Positions 46,399-60,739 are shown, counted from the stretch's first letter. The stretch: 64,000 nucleotides of DNA from Setophaga petechia (GCA_024362935.1 JANCRA010000040.1:6386001-6450000), one strand, 5' to 3'. Translations and numbers: made by a program. The notes: a model not told the origin generated them from the sequence alone.

Positions 46399-48978
46399 CT
46401 ACCTCAATTTTGTATTATCCACTATGAAGTAAAAAGCTCTAGGTAAACAGCAGAACAGTTCTATACCCTGTGCTGATTTACGAACACTTGCAGTACAGCT
46501 ATGAAATCAGAAGCAACTGCAGTGTAGAAGAAAGAAATGTAATTTTTGGGCACACCAGGAAAACTGAAAATGTATTACCAGTTTGTAGTAAATGTGCAGT
46601 GGAGCCCTTTCCTACGAGAGGATTTTAGTGTCTAATTAATGGTGCTGTGTCTTGCTCAGATTTGAACTCCTAACATGAGCCATACAGTGTGCTGCAGACT
46701 TGCCTGAGGGAGCAGAGGGGGGTCTAGTCACAGTTCACCTGCATGACCTTTACATTTCTCTGAAGGATTGTGCAGAGTCTGTTTCCTCTCCTGCCTTCAG
46801 TAGGGGGGAGGTGTGGAATATCTCCTGCTTATCATGCACGCACTTAACTCCTGTTAATCCTTTTGGGAACGCCACTGTGGTATCAAAGCAAGTATATACT
46901 TTTAATCTCTAAAGCAGCCCTCTAGGAGGTAACTGGAATTTATAAGTCTTATCAATTTGCAGCAGTGCAGGTGAATAAAGAGAGCCTTTAAAATAAAGCA
47001 ACTGCTGACTCAGCTTACATAAAGGCTTGGGAGTAAAACTGAAAATTCAGCAGTGCTGGTCCCTCTTCAGCTATCAGCTGATGGAAAGTATTACCCTTTT
47101 TATGCTAATCCTCTGAGGCTGGTGTAATGTAAAGTACTGGAGATATGGGTGTCTAAATAACAGTAGATCACTAGTGTTTGGAGACCCTTTAAAGGGTAGC
47201 TCCTCAGGGTATCCTTCCACAGCAAGCAGGGAGAAACTCAAAATATTAAGGTTTGCTTTATCTCTTAAAGCTAACAAAACTGCTTAAGTAAATTCAGGAA
47301 ATTCACTAACATGGAGACAGTTCAGATGGATTTACTTTGCTATGAAAAGGTGGTAGGAGCATCTGCTTTTGATCACTTTTATATTTTGGCTTCCTGAGAC
47401 AAGTAAGGTTCGATAGTCATCCTAACTCCAATAACAGCTGTCCAAATAGCTCACTGCCAATACATGTTGAATAACAGTATCATTGTGTAATGTCAGGTTT
47501 ATGTAATACAGTATTTGTCAGATCACAGATAATAGAAATGCAAGTTTGTTGTATGGTGCTGGGATGAGTGCATTTGGGATCCACATTTGTGAGCCAGGCT
47601 CAATTAAATAAAAGATCACTTTAACCCATAATTAACTGTGTTACCCTTCCAATCTAGTCCTATTGGCTCAAATGTCTGTTTAATGTTTGCAGATATGTTG
47701 AAAAATGGAGCTGAACAAATAGTTTATGACTAAAGAGTAGTCAGAGATGCTGTTCCTGCTGCTAATTTTTTCAGACACTAATGTTTATCTCCTTAGATAC
47801 TGGTGATATGATGAGTAATAGGAAAAAGTACAGTGGAATAAGAAGTCTTGTGCACAGATAACAAATATTATTTAGTGCAGGTAATAAAACATAGCAGTGG
47901 TGTCTTGAAAAGCATAAAAATTTTAGTGGGGGTTCTGATATTCTCCTGCTAGATAATTTCTAATATCTGTTGTTTGATAAATAATTTCTATAAAATAATG
48001 GCCTTATATTTGTGTCACTTAATATTTTTTTCTTTCTGACTGTATAAAACCATTGTGCATGGTAGTCATTGCAAGGGTGCTTTAAGAGCCAGAATGTTGT
48101 TCTTAGTTGTCAGAAAAGGGTTTTTTCTGGTACTATTCACAGATGCGACTTCCTGAAAGAAACTACATTCAATTTCATATGGCCATATTGCAGTGAACTT
48201 CTGAGTTTTAGAGTGATAAATAACACTGAATTACATCTCTTAAGAATGCAAAAATTGCAGGTTTTCTGAGTCTTATTCTCATTACCCATTGCATGCTGAC
48301 TTTGAATAAAATGTTCACCTACCTACTAAATGCCTCCTTCACAATGCACAATATGAGAAACAAGTACTGTGAACAGAATTCCATAAAGTAAATATTGCTT
48401 ATACTTGGAGAGATGGAGCTTTTTGAAATCTTAAATGCAGTGAAGAAAAACGGAAATAAAAAAAACCACTGTGCTTGCAGATACTTACAGAGAAATTTCC
48501 TGGACCATTAAATGCTTCTTTTCATTCATAATATGGAAGCATAGAAAGATGCATCTGGTATTTCTGTTGAAAGAAATCACTTTCAATTTTTTCAACTTCC
48601 TGAATCTTAAGACATTCATGATCTGAATAACAGATTCTACAAGAAAAAGATTTATGGGTTAATTCTAAAGATGATGACATGGGACAAAATATCAGAACAC
48701 TAAATTATATGCATAAATCCAGGTATTGAGGGCATAGGGCAAGGCTGCAGAAAACTTTATGAACCTGGGACATGTTTTAATTACTGTTCCATATAGAGAA
48801 AATAGTTTTCTAAGAATTCATGGTATCTGCAGTTCAGTTACAAAGAAGATAACATTATACAAAATGAAGAAACATAAATTTGGAATTTATGTTCATGACT
48901 TCCAAGTCTAGGGATCTGCATATCATCTCAGAAATGAAACAAAAGCTGAACCATAAATCATCTGGTGTTCATTATAAT

Positions 48979-48996
48979 TTACATACATGTATGTAA
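48979..48996. repeat. 18-base perfect palindrome
   Basis: TTACATACATGTATGTAA is its own reverse complement. Alternating purine-pyrimidine steps make it prone to slippage. Confidence 0.8.
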
Positions 48997-50116
48997 TTAG
49001 AAGTGAATGGAACAGTAGAAAAATACCATCATTTACTATATTTTCTTAAGAATTGTCTGTAAACATTTTGTGTCTTAACTGTAAGCTAAGTCACAGCTGT
49101 AAGTTGATGTCTTTCAAAGATGAGAAACTGCAAAGCGGGTCCCATCATGGATCCAGAGACTCCACTAGAACATTGCTCATTGGGATATTTCAGCCTGAGA
49201 TTGCTGTTAAGTGAATCCCTTGGCAATGGCAGCTGTTTTTGCTGGAGCTACCTGCTGATGGTTTAAATGCTGGTAACTCAGCTCCTGTAACTCCATGTTG
49301 TTACTGCTGTTGTACAACTCAGTGCGTGTGTGGCTGCTGCCTTCCCTATTCCCTTGACCTTTTCCTTGTTTGAGTGTGGAGTCAGGCATGTTAGATTGAA
49401 ATGCCTTCACTGTTGATTTAAGACTAAAAAAAAAAAAAAAGACTTTTCATTGGGGCATTGAGACTAGGAAGCACTCGTGGGCTCCATTTAGTTTGCTTTG
49501 CTGTTGTCATGGTGAATTCCAACATGGAAGTGGAAAAAAATGGTCTGAGGTACTAACGTTTGCAGCTCTTCCAGCTGCCTGCAAAGTAATATGTATCTGT
49601 GACCCTAAATTCTAGGATGTAGTTTTATAATATGTGGTGAATTTCTGTCCCTAAAATAAATGTAAATTTTAAAAATGAGCCCTTTGAAAAATATATTTAT
49701 TTAAGTCTATACGATCACATGTTAATAATATGGATTGTAACTACATATTTTTGCTTTGAGGATGTATGTCTTGGTGCTTTCCCAAGGCACACGCTAAGGT
49801 TCTGTAATCCTCCCTGGTCCAATGGTAGAGACAGTCTTGTAAACGTGACAGTGTTCTCCATAAAGCTGTCCTTTTAAATTATATCTGTGCAATTAGCCCT
49901 GTGTCACTCTGTTCAGCACTTGCTCCTTCAAATACAATGTTCCACTATTCAGTGGGTGTAATTTAGATTAAGTCTTCAGATCAGGGTGGTAATGTCTTTG
50001 TGTTTACTTACATCTGTGGTGCTACTTAAAGATGTCATTGTTCACCAGAATCATAACTTACCAGACATATTTTTATCCAGTAGTGTTTGGTGAGGCTATC
50101 TGGTTACAAGGTGAAT

Positions 50117-50290
50117 GGGGAGAAAAAAGTGCATTTCTGGAGGGGCTGGAGAGCTTCTTTTGGTTTTTGCATTTCTGAGGTGCTATGTGAGGGAACTGTG
50201 AAGGGGGAGAAAAAAGTGCATTTCTGGAGGGGCTTGAGAGCTTCTTTCAGTCTTTGCATTTTCTGACGTGCTGTGTGAGGAAGCTGTTAA
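50117..50290. repeat. Two-copy tandem repeat, 87-base period
   Basis: The GGGAGAAAAAAGTGCATTTC block and the following 'ggaggggct.gagagcttctt' and 'gtgctntgtgaggnaactgt' blocks recur at an 87-base offset (GCATTTC begins at 50131 and 50218). Copies differ by scattered substitutions, so the duplication is not recent. Confidence 0.85.
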
Positions 50291-50936
50291 TGAAAAAAGA
50301 ATTTTGCAGTGTGTCCAAGGCCTCCAGTTTCTTTTACAATGACTCAAAGGAGTAGGAAGAAAATGGAACATTTCCTAAGATTTCTTCTGTTTGAAAGCCA
50401 TGCTCAAGGCTATGTGAAGAATGTTTTATTGCTACCCAGCTACCAAGACAAGAGGGGACTCTTCGGCAGGCCCAAATTTCCTTTGGGCCCCCTTATGTTG
50501 TTAATTTGGGCACGTGAAGTGGCCTGAGAATGGGCATAGCTAACAAGATGACTAGTGGCAATGTCCATTGGGATCTGGGATCACATCTGTCACTGCACAT
50601 TGCACTGCCTTAGCTCTCTGCAGCTCAGAAAAGTCTCCTCCTGCAGCTCAGAATAATCCTTCCTTTAGGTGATGTTTCTGTCTTTAGCTCTTCTTACATG
50701 ACTTCACTTTCTTTAAACCATGAAATGTATTCCTTGAGCACTGGAAGAAGACCTGCAAATATATCTGTCGTTGGCCTCAATTCAGGCTGTGGGAATGCAG
50801 CAGGCTGGCTGCTGCAGAACTGTCCCAGTAGTTAAATCTGTATCTGTCAAAGCTGATGTTTCATTTCTCTATACATCTCTCTACTTCACATCCCCAAAGT
50901 CAGAAGCTGGGTCTTGGAATTATTTGAGTCTGTGTA

Positions 50937-50986
50937 CACAATTTTGTACTTGGGCCTGAAAGCTTAGGACCAAGTACAAAATTGTG
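50937..50986. repeat. 17-base perfect inverted repeat with structured loop
   Basis: CACAATTTTGTACTTGG (50937-50953) pairs exactly with 50970-50986. The 16-base spacer has its own CCT/AGG pairing around AAGCTT. Total length is 50 bases. It is too short for a typical microRNA precursor, and no transposon ends or target duplications are evident. Confidence 0.9.
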
Positions 50987-53900
50987 GCCCATTAAGGGCT
51001 TTTCACCTTGGCCAAGCTGTATCCCACCTCAGAAGCAAGTTCTAGCTGGTGATGACTGAACATTTGTGTACACAACCTGGTGCACAGGTTGATCTAGTGG
51101 GTTTTAGCTGTATTCATGTATGTGAGGGATCTGATATTTTATTACTGGATGTACGAACTGAGCCAGCCTAAATCACTGGCCAAGAAGTGATACCACAAGG
51201 GGGAATAGAACCAAGCTGCTGTCTCTGGATTTGAATGTTAGATGGAGGTGCTCTGTATGCGCCATGTTGACATGGGAAAGATGGAGGTTTAACAAGTGCA
51301 GTGTCGAAGATTCCATGCCAGGAGATGTTCCTGAGGTTCTCCTGAAAGGTTTTCCATAAGGCATGTGAGTGTGTAACTCGCCAAATATTCTATAAATCAG
51401 TGTCAGTACACATAGCTCAAAGAGGTGAAAAGTTAATGGGAGTGCTTTAGGGTAAAGCAAAAGGAAGGGAATTTAATTAAGGCATATAGCTTTGGGTGCC
51501 TTACAAGCATGTAAATTTGTTCCTGAAAACTGTACTGAGCAGTTTTGGAATTTCTGTCATTTGATTGAGAAAACCATGAAGTGTCTATGAACTTCTATGA
51601 CTTGAACTCACACAGGAGGACTAGAGGGCAGAGTCAGACAGATGCTTGGTATGCATTTACAAGCTCAGTTTAAGTCTGATATTAAAATAAAGTTGTAACT
51701 AGGTGCACTTAACCATGCATCAGTACCTCTGTGGGTTGTAAATGGGATAACAGAGGTCTGTCATTTAACTTTTTTTTTTCTTCAAACCCTTCTTGGTCAA
51801 AGCATTGTATTTGAATTACCTGCTGACATTATATTTTTTGCCATGAAAATTGTGAAAGGGGAGGAGAGACAGACTTTATGTTCGCATGTCCTGAATAGAA
51901 GGGAATGATTAGCCAATTTAAGTGTTTAGTTCATTATTAGAATTGATGCAAACATATAAGAAAGGAGTGGGGGTGCGTTCCACTATTTTGTATTACTTGG
52001 TAGTTATGTAAGGAGTGTTATTGATGATGGCTTTAAAGCTGGAATGTATAGTAGTTATTTAGCATCTTTGCTTTTTATTTAAGATGCCTTAAGCTACTAG
52101 AAAAATCATTTTCTATGTCACAAAATTTCCTGCCTTATTAGTTAAAAGAAAATATTTCCCTACAGATATTTTCACATGTAATGCTATTTTCCATATTTCA
52201 CAAGCTGTTTGCAGTTTAAACTTAATCATATTTGCCTCTCTGTCACTGAGGCTCTTTAGAATTACCTTAGAGATCTAGATATTATTTGGATATTTATAGC
52301 ATAATTAGATTTGATGTATCATACTTTGTTTATCTCAGTTAATGCCTAAAGGCTTGATCCTGATCTGAGATCTGCAGAAGCATAGCACCAAATTTGGAAT
52401 GAACTCTGTATTGGAAATGCTAATAGCAGTCTCTGTCTAAAATAGTTACCCTGCTCTCCTCCTGTCTCCTAAAATGTGTTAGATTGGAAGGATGCATTTG
52501 TATTTTTTTTTAAGAATGAGGTAATGGCAGGAAGTGCAGCAAGTCTGCAGTATTTTAGTTTTCTCTCATGGTACTATCTGTAGATATTATTGTGTAGCTA
52601 AGACAAGAATACATTTTATTTTCTCAAATCACTATGCCTTTAATCCTTCAAATATACCCTCCCACAAAGAGACAAAATCACCTGTACTTTTGTTTTGTAT
52701 TTTTTCTCTCCATTTTAGTAAAACAGCAATCCAGACATAAAAGTCAGCATTCCTGGAAAGTCCGTCTGGACTGGTGATGCTCCCCAGACATCTCTATTCT
52801 CATTAATCAATTAATTAATCATCACCCAGAATTTGTAGTTTGCTATCAGTAAACGAAAAATATTTCTGGTTATCCTTCTTCATATGCATTTGCCAAGGAT
52901 AACTGTAGGTTTCTGACTGCTGTAAAGTCACATCTTTCCTTGCTTTGAAAAAGTTCACTATGGTCCTACCACACCAGCGATACTCCCCATAGCACTACAG
53001 CAAATGCTGCACCAGTAGAAATGGGTGCAGTGTGTGTTGGCTGGTGATGCAACAGTTCTTAGCACTGAGAACTTGTGTTTGGATTGCAACACAGAAATTT
53101 ATATCCTTCCTTGTTCTTGCATGTGTTGGCAAAATGCTGTCAGCATCCTTCCCCCAGACACATATTTTGATTGAATATCTGCTATCATCATCTTTAACTA
53201 AACTGGTTTATGATGTGGATCTTGAAGGCTGATGATGTTTGAAGGCAGGAGCACTTGTCAGGCCCACATTGAAAGTGTGGGGAACTCTCCTGTGTTCAGC
53301 TCTGAGAACAGTGTAGGACAGGAAAACCCTGGTGTAAACTGCTTCATGTCTGCACTGCTTTTGATTGAACCCCTCAAAAATTTATGCAAAAAAACAGATC
53401 TGGCACTGCTTAGCTCATCCCTGATTCAGGTGTTGGGTAATGCAGCCCATGGACTGACTCTGTTGAGAAATCTTTCATAACTGTCTCTTTTTGTCATTTG
53501 AACTCCGACTCAGGGTCAATGAAATTCAGTGGCCATAGTCATGCTTTGTGACTGCTGCCCCTCTTGTGAAAGGAGCCCTTTAGGTAAGACTCAAAAAATA
53601 TTTATGTATTGGCAGTTTCTTCAAGACATGGAAAGCATTTGTGGATTCCCTGAAAGAGATAAAGTAGGGGAGAGGTGTTTTTGAATTACCTGTTTTAACG
53701 GACTGAAAATACGCGCTTGGGCCTTGAAGGTTGTTTATATGTTGTGTTTTTATGGAAAAACAATATGCTAAATTAAAGTTTGCTGACATACAGTGCAGGT
53801 TTAGCTACACTTTAAAAGAAAAATACACATAAAATACTCCACAATTCTCATAAAAATAAAGGCAGAGAGACTGATTTTTTTCTGGTTTAACCTTTAGATG

Positions 53901-56900
53901 AAGAATGCTGTTTAGTATTCATAAGACAGAGGGTGAAGTCTTGCTTTGTGAATTCTGGCGCTCTGTGGAAAAATGGCTAGTGCTGAAAATCACTATTTCT
54001 ATAGAATTTAATTTCTCATTGGACTGTTTGTGTCATTTTAGAGAAATATGGCTTTATTAAAGAAAAGACAAATTAATATCCTTAACTCATTAGTAAGACA
54101 TTCTGTATACACTAATTAGTACTATGTTATTTCTCAGATATTCAAATTACAGTGTACAAATACATTTTAATTGCTAATGATTTGTACAAAAGTTATCAAT
54201 TTCATTATTACTGAATATTGATACTGTGGAAAATTAATTATGCATTAAACATTTTAGACAAGAGCAGGGCCATAATTATTGCTACTATTAGTATTCTAGT
54301 ATTTTCCAGAATTTACTGAGTTCTTTAGAAATGCAGAAGACAACATAGCCTGCATCTAAAAAAATGCATGAAACAGCAATAACAGATGTAATATTCAGAG
54401 AGTCAGATTGATGGTAGGCAAATGTCTTATGATTTACAGGTTTGCTCCTGTCTGAGTCCAAATTTAACACATTTGTGGTGTTTAAGCCATTGCTGTCTAC
54501 ACTGATCCCTCTAGGTTAGGAGTGACTAGCCTGTGGCACTTGAGTAGGTGACACATAGCCCCTGCTGTGGCTGTGAGCAGAGCCACCATGGGGCTGTTCA
54601 TCAGGGGCATCACTGCAGAAATAAACCACAGCCATGGGAGCTGGAGGATGCTGCCGAGGCCAGAGAGGCCCTGCAGGGCCTCGGGGCTTGGCTGGGCTGG
54701 GAAACACTCCCGTGTCCTTCTTTGTGTATGAAATGCTTGAGAGCTTTGGATGTGCTTCCCTGCTCCACTGCCTCCTAGCCCCATTTGGGGATGGGCTGTC
54801 TCTTCTTTTCATTCCCATGAAGTGTGATGATGCAGCATGCATTGTAGCATCAGCTGGAATTTGGGCTGCTTCTAGCCTTTTTCCTGCAACAGTTCTGGCT
54901 AGGTGAATGTAGGCTTTGTACCTATGGGCCCTACAATGCATATCTGAGAGCTGACATAGGGAAGAAGAGTGACTCTAGGAGACACCTGGCAGGGAGTGGG
55001 AAGCTTTTCCAAACATTTCAGAGCAGGTGATCCCATTGGAGTTGAACCATGGAGAGAAGTGAGGGCATAACTGTGAGAAATGTAACAAATGAGCTGTGAA
55101 TAATGCCTTCATGACTATTTGCTTTCAATTTGCTGCAGCTGGAGATCTCAGCAGTAACACTGGTGAGAGCTCAGAGGTGATGCTGTGATGAGAAGTAGCA
55201 AGGGAGACCCTGTCAGAGATGACTCTTACACGGACCACAAAGTAACGAGTGTGATTTCTGTCAGGCCAGCATGCAGGCATTGCTGTGAGTTGAGCTGGTG
55301 AGGGTGCAATAGGAGAACAAAGCAAAGATGTCTTATATGCAGTGTGAGGAAAAAGTATTAGACGTGACTTGCTGGAGGGAGGAAGATGAGGAGAAAGGGT
55401 CAACGTTTTGTTGGGCTATGTCAGAACTACACAGTGAAGCAATTCCTGGAGGAAACAGAAGAGCTCTCTTTTGCCATGGTGAGTTGGGCAGATAGTATGA
55501 AATCATGAGTTAGGGTGATTTATAGAACTGAATAAATTGAGACAGCCCATCACTGAAGAAGCAGCTTTGCTGTGAGTCGCCTGTGCAAGACTATTACCTA
55601 ACAGTGTGTGAACATGCAAAATTGGGGGCAAAAAACAGAAAAAAGAGGCAGCTTCAAGAGAAAAAAAAAAAAAGACTGTTCTCACTGTTTTCCAGTTTCT
55701 CAGCTCGTGGTAAATTAATATGTCAATCAGTTTGAATTTACAACAACTGAAAATCAGACCTTCAATACTGAAACAAAGTAGCATACATAAAATTGTCAGA
55801 AAGGCCCAATAAATAACTTATTTGACCTTTATATATTATTTATAAAGGGCTATGCATGCAAAGTGCTAAGCATATTCCATTTTCAATAACCAGCCTGCAG
55901 CAGATCCTATAAAAGCATTGCTTCAGTCTCGCATGGAAGGAAGCCAGGTTTATCAGGAAGTTTACCTCAGGCAGTGGGATATGATGACTTCTGCTGCCCT
56001 ATTGACATGAACCCGCTGTGTAGTGACACCCAAAACAAGATTTTAAATAAATAAATGCAAAAAATATGCCTGCATGGCACTGGTGGCAAAACAATAACAA
56101 AAAAACCCCAAAGGATTGAAGTTCTCTGATAGAAATAAATTTAAATATGGTTTGTGTTTAAGACTTTCTAAGATTAAAGAAAAATGAAAACTGTAACCTT
56201 AAGTCAGATAAACGTGAAGTTGAGAGTTACACAGGGGTGCTAGTGAAGAATGAACATGCTAGGAAAATTATTGTGGGTCAAACAATTATTTATGACGTGT
56301 ACCACATTTATACCAATAAGCAACAGCAAGTGGAAGCTGTTGCAGTTGTAAAGTTCCTCACATGAAAAGAGTTTACAGTCACGGTCAGGATTTGCAGGAT
56401 TCTGCAATGGGTTATTTAGGTACAGATTCCCCAGTGCTTAATGGGCTGAGATCTGAGACTGCTTTGGATCAATCAGAAGTCTGGTGCCAGAAGCTACAAC
56501 TCTAGCACATGTAATTTTAAATGAAGGTTTGGAAACAAGGAGGAACTTCATAGTTTTGTAGCCCATTCCTTCCCTTAATTTGCAAATATACCAGCTTGCA
56601 TTTCTCAGATCTGATCAGGCTTTTTGTTAAAAAACAAACAAACCAAAACCACAAAAAAAAAATTAACTTTCAAAAATCTGTTAAAAAGTCATCAAAGTTT
56701 TAATTAATCAATTTAAATAGAGCAAATAAGCTACTTAGTTTATATCATGAGGGTGCCTAGACAAGATTTTAGTGTGGTGTCTTCTGAACTAAAAATCTGT
56801 GTGTTCAGGGTGTTATGATAGATTGGTTGATTGCAAAGGCTCTTTAAAAAAAATTAGGTGGGTTAACAGTAGCTCCTCTCTTAGATGAGATGATAGAAAT

Positions 56901-57203
56901 TTCTGCTGGTGGAAGAAAGCATTATTCAGCATTATTCAGAAGTGTTGGCCTTCTTGAGAGTGGCGAAGCATTAATTGCTCATACTTTAAGCTTTGGCAAT
57001 GCAGAAAATTGTGTACATTGGGGATTAGCTGGATTTCCTACAGAATTCTGTTTCTTGTACAAATTACTTAAAGGTGTACCTTTTTCTTTCAAATATTGAA
57101 GTGTTTTTTCTCTTCATGAATTCTGTATCCACTGCAATAGCTCAGTTTAGCTGCTCTGAGAAATCAGTTTTTTACAGTGCACAGATTGGATCTTCCAGTG
57201 TAT

Positions 57204-57262
57204 TTTGGAAGGTTGAACTTGACGATCTTGGACATCTTTTCCAACCCTGATCATTCTATGAT
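57204..57262 (+). mobile_element. CR1 3' tail remnant
   Basis: 'ggaaggttgaacttgacgat', 'cttggacatcttttccaacc' and 'ctgatcattctatgatg' match the terminal 60 bases of avian CR1 with few changes. The preceding 30 bases are doubtful. Confidence 0.78.
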
Positions 57263-60200
57263 GTCCTGTTGGTGTTGGCTTTCCCCCCACCTCATGAAAC
57301 TTTCTGTGTGTTCAATGAAGTTCAGTGTCTGAGGCAGCAGAGCTTCTGCCTTTGGGGCAGTGCATCTACACACTGGAATAGCTGGATTGGTTATTCATAC
57401 TTATCTTAAGTCATGCATTACATTCATTCTGTCCTGCTTGAGTGTGCAAGTTGTGCAAGCCAAAGTAACTTTTCTATCCTTCTTTTTATGTGAAGATCAT
57501 TACTTTTCTATCCTTTAGGAATGTTTCTTCTGATCTCTTTGAAGAAACAAATTTAAAATTATTTTTTCTTTGGGATCTTCTTTCTCCCTTTTGCTTCTCA
57601 CTTGTATATGTTTGTATTGTTTGTTTTTTTTTTTTTTAAAGAATTAAAAGACTCTCATAAAGAGTGTCATTGGCTGACCTTGGTTAAGGGCCACCTTAAC
57701 AATTTACTGCTGCGGACAATGCAGATATGATTGTGGGAAAATTAATTAAGCAGATTTTCCCAAGCTCAGCTGCAGTCCTTCCCTCCTGAGTCCTTCATCT
57801 TGGCTGCAGGGCTCAGCCATGGTGTGTGGTAGGGCCCTCAGAGGCAGCCCAGGTGTTCCTCACTGTGCAGCCCTCCTCGCCAGTGCCTGGGTGCTGACAC
57901 GCACACAAAGAGACACAATTCAGTGAAAACATCCAAAGAAAAGTTCTTCCCAATCCCAAGTACATTTTCTCCATTCTGTTTTCTAATACTTTTTGGGCTA
58001 AAGGTTTTTTCTGGTGTGGATATGTGCATGAAAGCTTGCTGTCTTGTTTTATATATATAAATTTTATAATTTTCAAATTATACTATTTAATTCCTAAGAT
58101 GCTGCTGCTTCTTGCATAAGTTTATCTCCCCCACCCTGCTGGTTGTTGCCTCAATTTTTTTCCCCTCCCACAATCAACTGTTAATTGGGGTTTACTGCTC
58201 TGTATTATTTATCAGCATTACTCTGCTTTTTGGTGGCCTGCTAGAGCATTCTCATAGATGCTGTGTAGTATCAGAGGGGCAGTCTGTGGCACTGAGCCCA
58301 TTCACTTCTTCCTCTTCCAATGTGCTTTGGGCACGAACCTGGTTGATGCCCGAATCCTTGCCCGAACCTTGCCTCTTTACCCTTTTGGACAGCATTACCA
58401 ATTCCAGCTTGCTTCTTACAATGCTTGTCCACTGCTTTCAGGAGTAAATGTGCTTTTCTTCTTAGATTTTTTTGTTGTTTTCCATGGGCAAAATTGTTTC
58501 CATAAGCCTCTGACATTTGGTTGTACACTGGCACAGCCATACTACCTTTAACCTTATCTCACTTTACATTTTGCACTTCTGTTAAGTGTATATTGGTATG
58601 TCAGAGCTTTTTCCATACATATACATGTAGCATTTATTACATGTATTTTGTACATTAATATGATATATTATAATTTCTTCTCCTTAAACATTTAGCCACC
58701 ATTATAAATGGTTTAATATCTTTCCCAGACTCTCACTGTACTCTTGATTGAAAATTATGTTTTTCATACTATGTTAGCGATCCTTTATCATGATGGTTTC
58801 AAACTTCTCATCTTTCACAGCTACAGATGACTTAATTATTGGAGTCTTCTGTTGATAGAATAACTGAGATTGAACATGGGAATAGTTAGACTCTGAAGCT
58901 GAGGTTTTTAGGGGGGCTGGTTAAACATTTCTGATCTGAGAAAAAGCTTAACATTATAAATGATGCTAAAATATATTTGTCAAATTCATCTCTGGACAGC
59001 CTGTAAGCTGAACACTGAGCTGTGTACGTGTGGTTTTAGCTTAGTGAAATGTTATCTTCTAAAGTATAAAAAATATAACGACTGCAGGGCTGTGAAATGT
59101 TATCTAAAGTATAAAAAATATAACCACTCAGGTTTAACAAAATCTGAGTCACTGAAGCTTAATTGCTGAACAACTGGTATTTTCTGAAATCCAAGTCAAC
59201 TATTTTTGTCTTACAAATGTATGACTTCCTGTCCTTTTAAAACTACTACCTATTTTGATGTGCTTGTTTCAACTCTTGGCAGTGATGAAGGTGTATGTAT
59301 TATTTATGATCCTTGAATGTCAGGTGTATTTCCAGTTGCTCTCAAAGTTAAACTGCTCATTTCATGACAGGTTTTTTTGAGTAGCACTAGTGTCAGGTAT
59401 GACCAAGCCATGTGTTAAAAAATCCTCCTTCTGCTTTGCTCTTAGACATTTATAGAAATAATGAAGATCAAATAGTTGCATTATATGGCATATACTTACA
59501 TATCTTTGGAATACATTAAGATGAAAAATCAAAACTACTGTTCCTCCACTGCTCCTTCTTCCCTCTGCCCTAGCAGCAGCTCTTGTAATCATCCTGTTCA
59601 GAAGGCCTGGGGAAATGTTTTGTTCCATTATGAGAATTGTGGTCTGACCAGAGTGCTCTGTTTCAAGAGAGAGTGAAAAATTTTCTGAAAAAGGAAATGA
59701 ATAATGATGGAGAGTTGTGAAACAAAATTTTCTGAGTCAGTTTAAAAAAATGAATTATTTTAATCTTATTTGAAGTATATTTATTTGTTTAGATTTTACT
59801 GGTGAAAGAGTCTTCAGTTAGTTGTGAGTAGATGTCAAAGACCTCTACATTTATAGAAACTGTATTTTCCTAATAATATTCCTATTTAGATGTCAGAAAT
59901 AGAGTTTTTTTGATCACGCTGTACACCATGATATTACTCTTGTGGCTCTTTTACTGAAATTAGAACCATTAGTTCTCATAAGATATTTTTATTGCTTTGA
60001 AATTATTTGGTAGTCCCTGGTTTTTGACATGTGGGATCTCAAGAGATGAACAGATGAAAATTAGAGAAAGGTCAGTAAGTAATCATCTCTGCAATTAAAA
60101 ATACTTCATGCTGTCTATGAAATCCAACCCAGAAAATTGTCACAATTTCTAATAACTTTCCTCTTGTGTTAAATACAAAACCCAAAAGTAATTATGGCAA

Positions 60201-60600
60201 AAAATAATTCGGCTGTGTGCATACACACATGTAACTACCTTTTTACTTCATTGTTTGCATACTGTATCATTCTGTTTTGTCCCTATTATAAATCAAAAAA
60301 ATGTGCGTCATATAGTAGATGTAATTTAACGACAATAGCCTTGCAAAAATAATATATTTTATCATTGCCTATCTGATGCAGTACAGCAAGGAGAAAAATT
60401 GGCAGCATTTTGGATAAGAGAGAGCCCTCTATCAGGGACCGCTTACGGCATATCTCACTAGCTGCTTGATTTCCTGATTGCTCAGCATTTTGCACAAGAT
60501 TGGAGTTACACTAAAAGCAAAGTTACATGGTTTTGACAAATTATTCACTATTTCTTTGCTGCAAGGCTAGTGCAGAAAACAACTTGCACTTTCCTCATTT
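57263..60600. other. Intron 2 segment, no gene seen
   Basis: Includes a 40/37-base near-tandem duplication at 59044-59128. The region 58258-58551 is open on both strands (97 codons plus, 89 minus) without recognisable motifs. Confidence 0.55.
59044..59128. repeat. Near-tandem duplication
   Basis: GTGAAATGTTATC...AAAGTATAAAAAATATAAC is found at 59044-59083 and 59092-59128. The second copy lacks three bases (TCT) and differs at one position. Confidence 0.88.
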
Positions 60601-60739
60601 GGCACAGAGGAGCTTTTAGGTGAAGCCGGGCGATAACCTCACTTCACCCGGCCAGAGGAGCATAAACCAAAACACTGCTCGGTGCTGAATGTCACAGCAC
60701 TCAGTGTCAGGCAAAATGCAAGCACCAGGAGGAGGCTGA

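Larger units (their letters stand above)
46399..57203. other. Intron 2 segment, no gene seen
   Basis: Contains the palindrome at 48979-48996, an A15 run at 49426-49440, tandem repeats at 50117-50290 and the inverted repeat at 50937-50986. The GC-richer stretch 54530-54950 has overlapping frames on both strands (141 codons minus) that look compositional. Confidence 0.55.

Noticed and set aside
54516..54941. 141-codon minus-strand frame
   Set aside because: It overlaps frames on both strands in a GC-richer patch, has no recognisable motif, and has no splice or promoter context.
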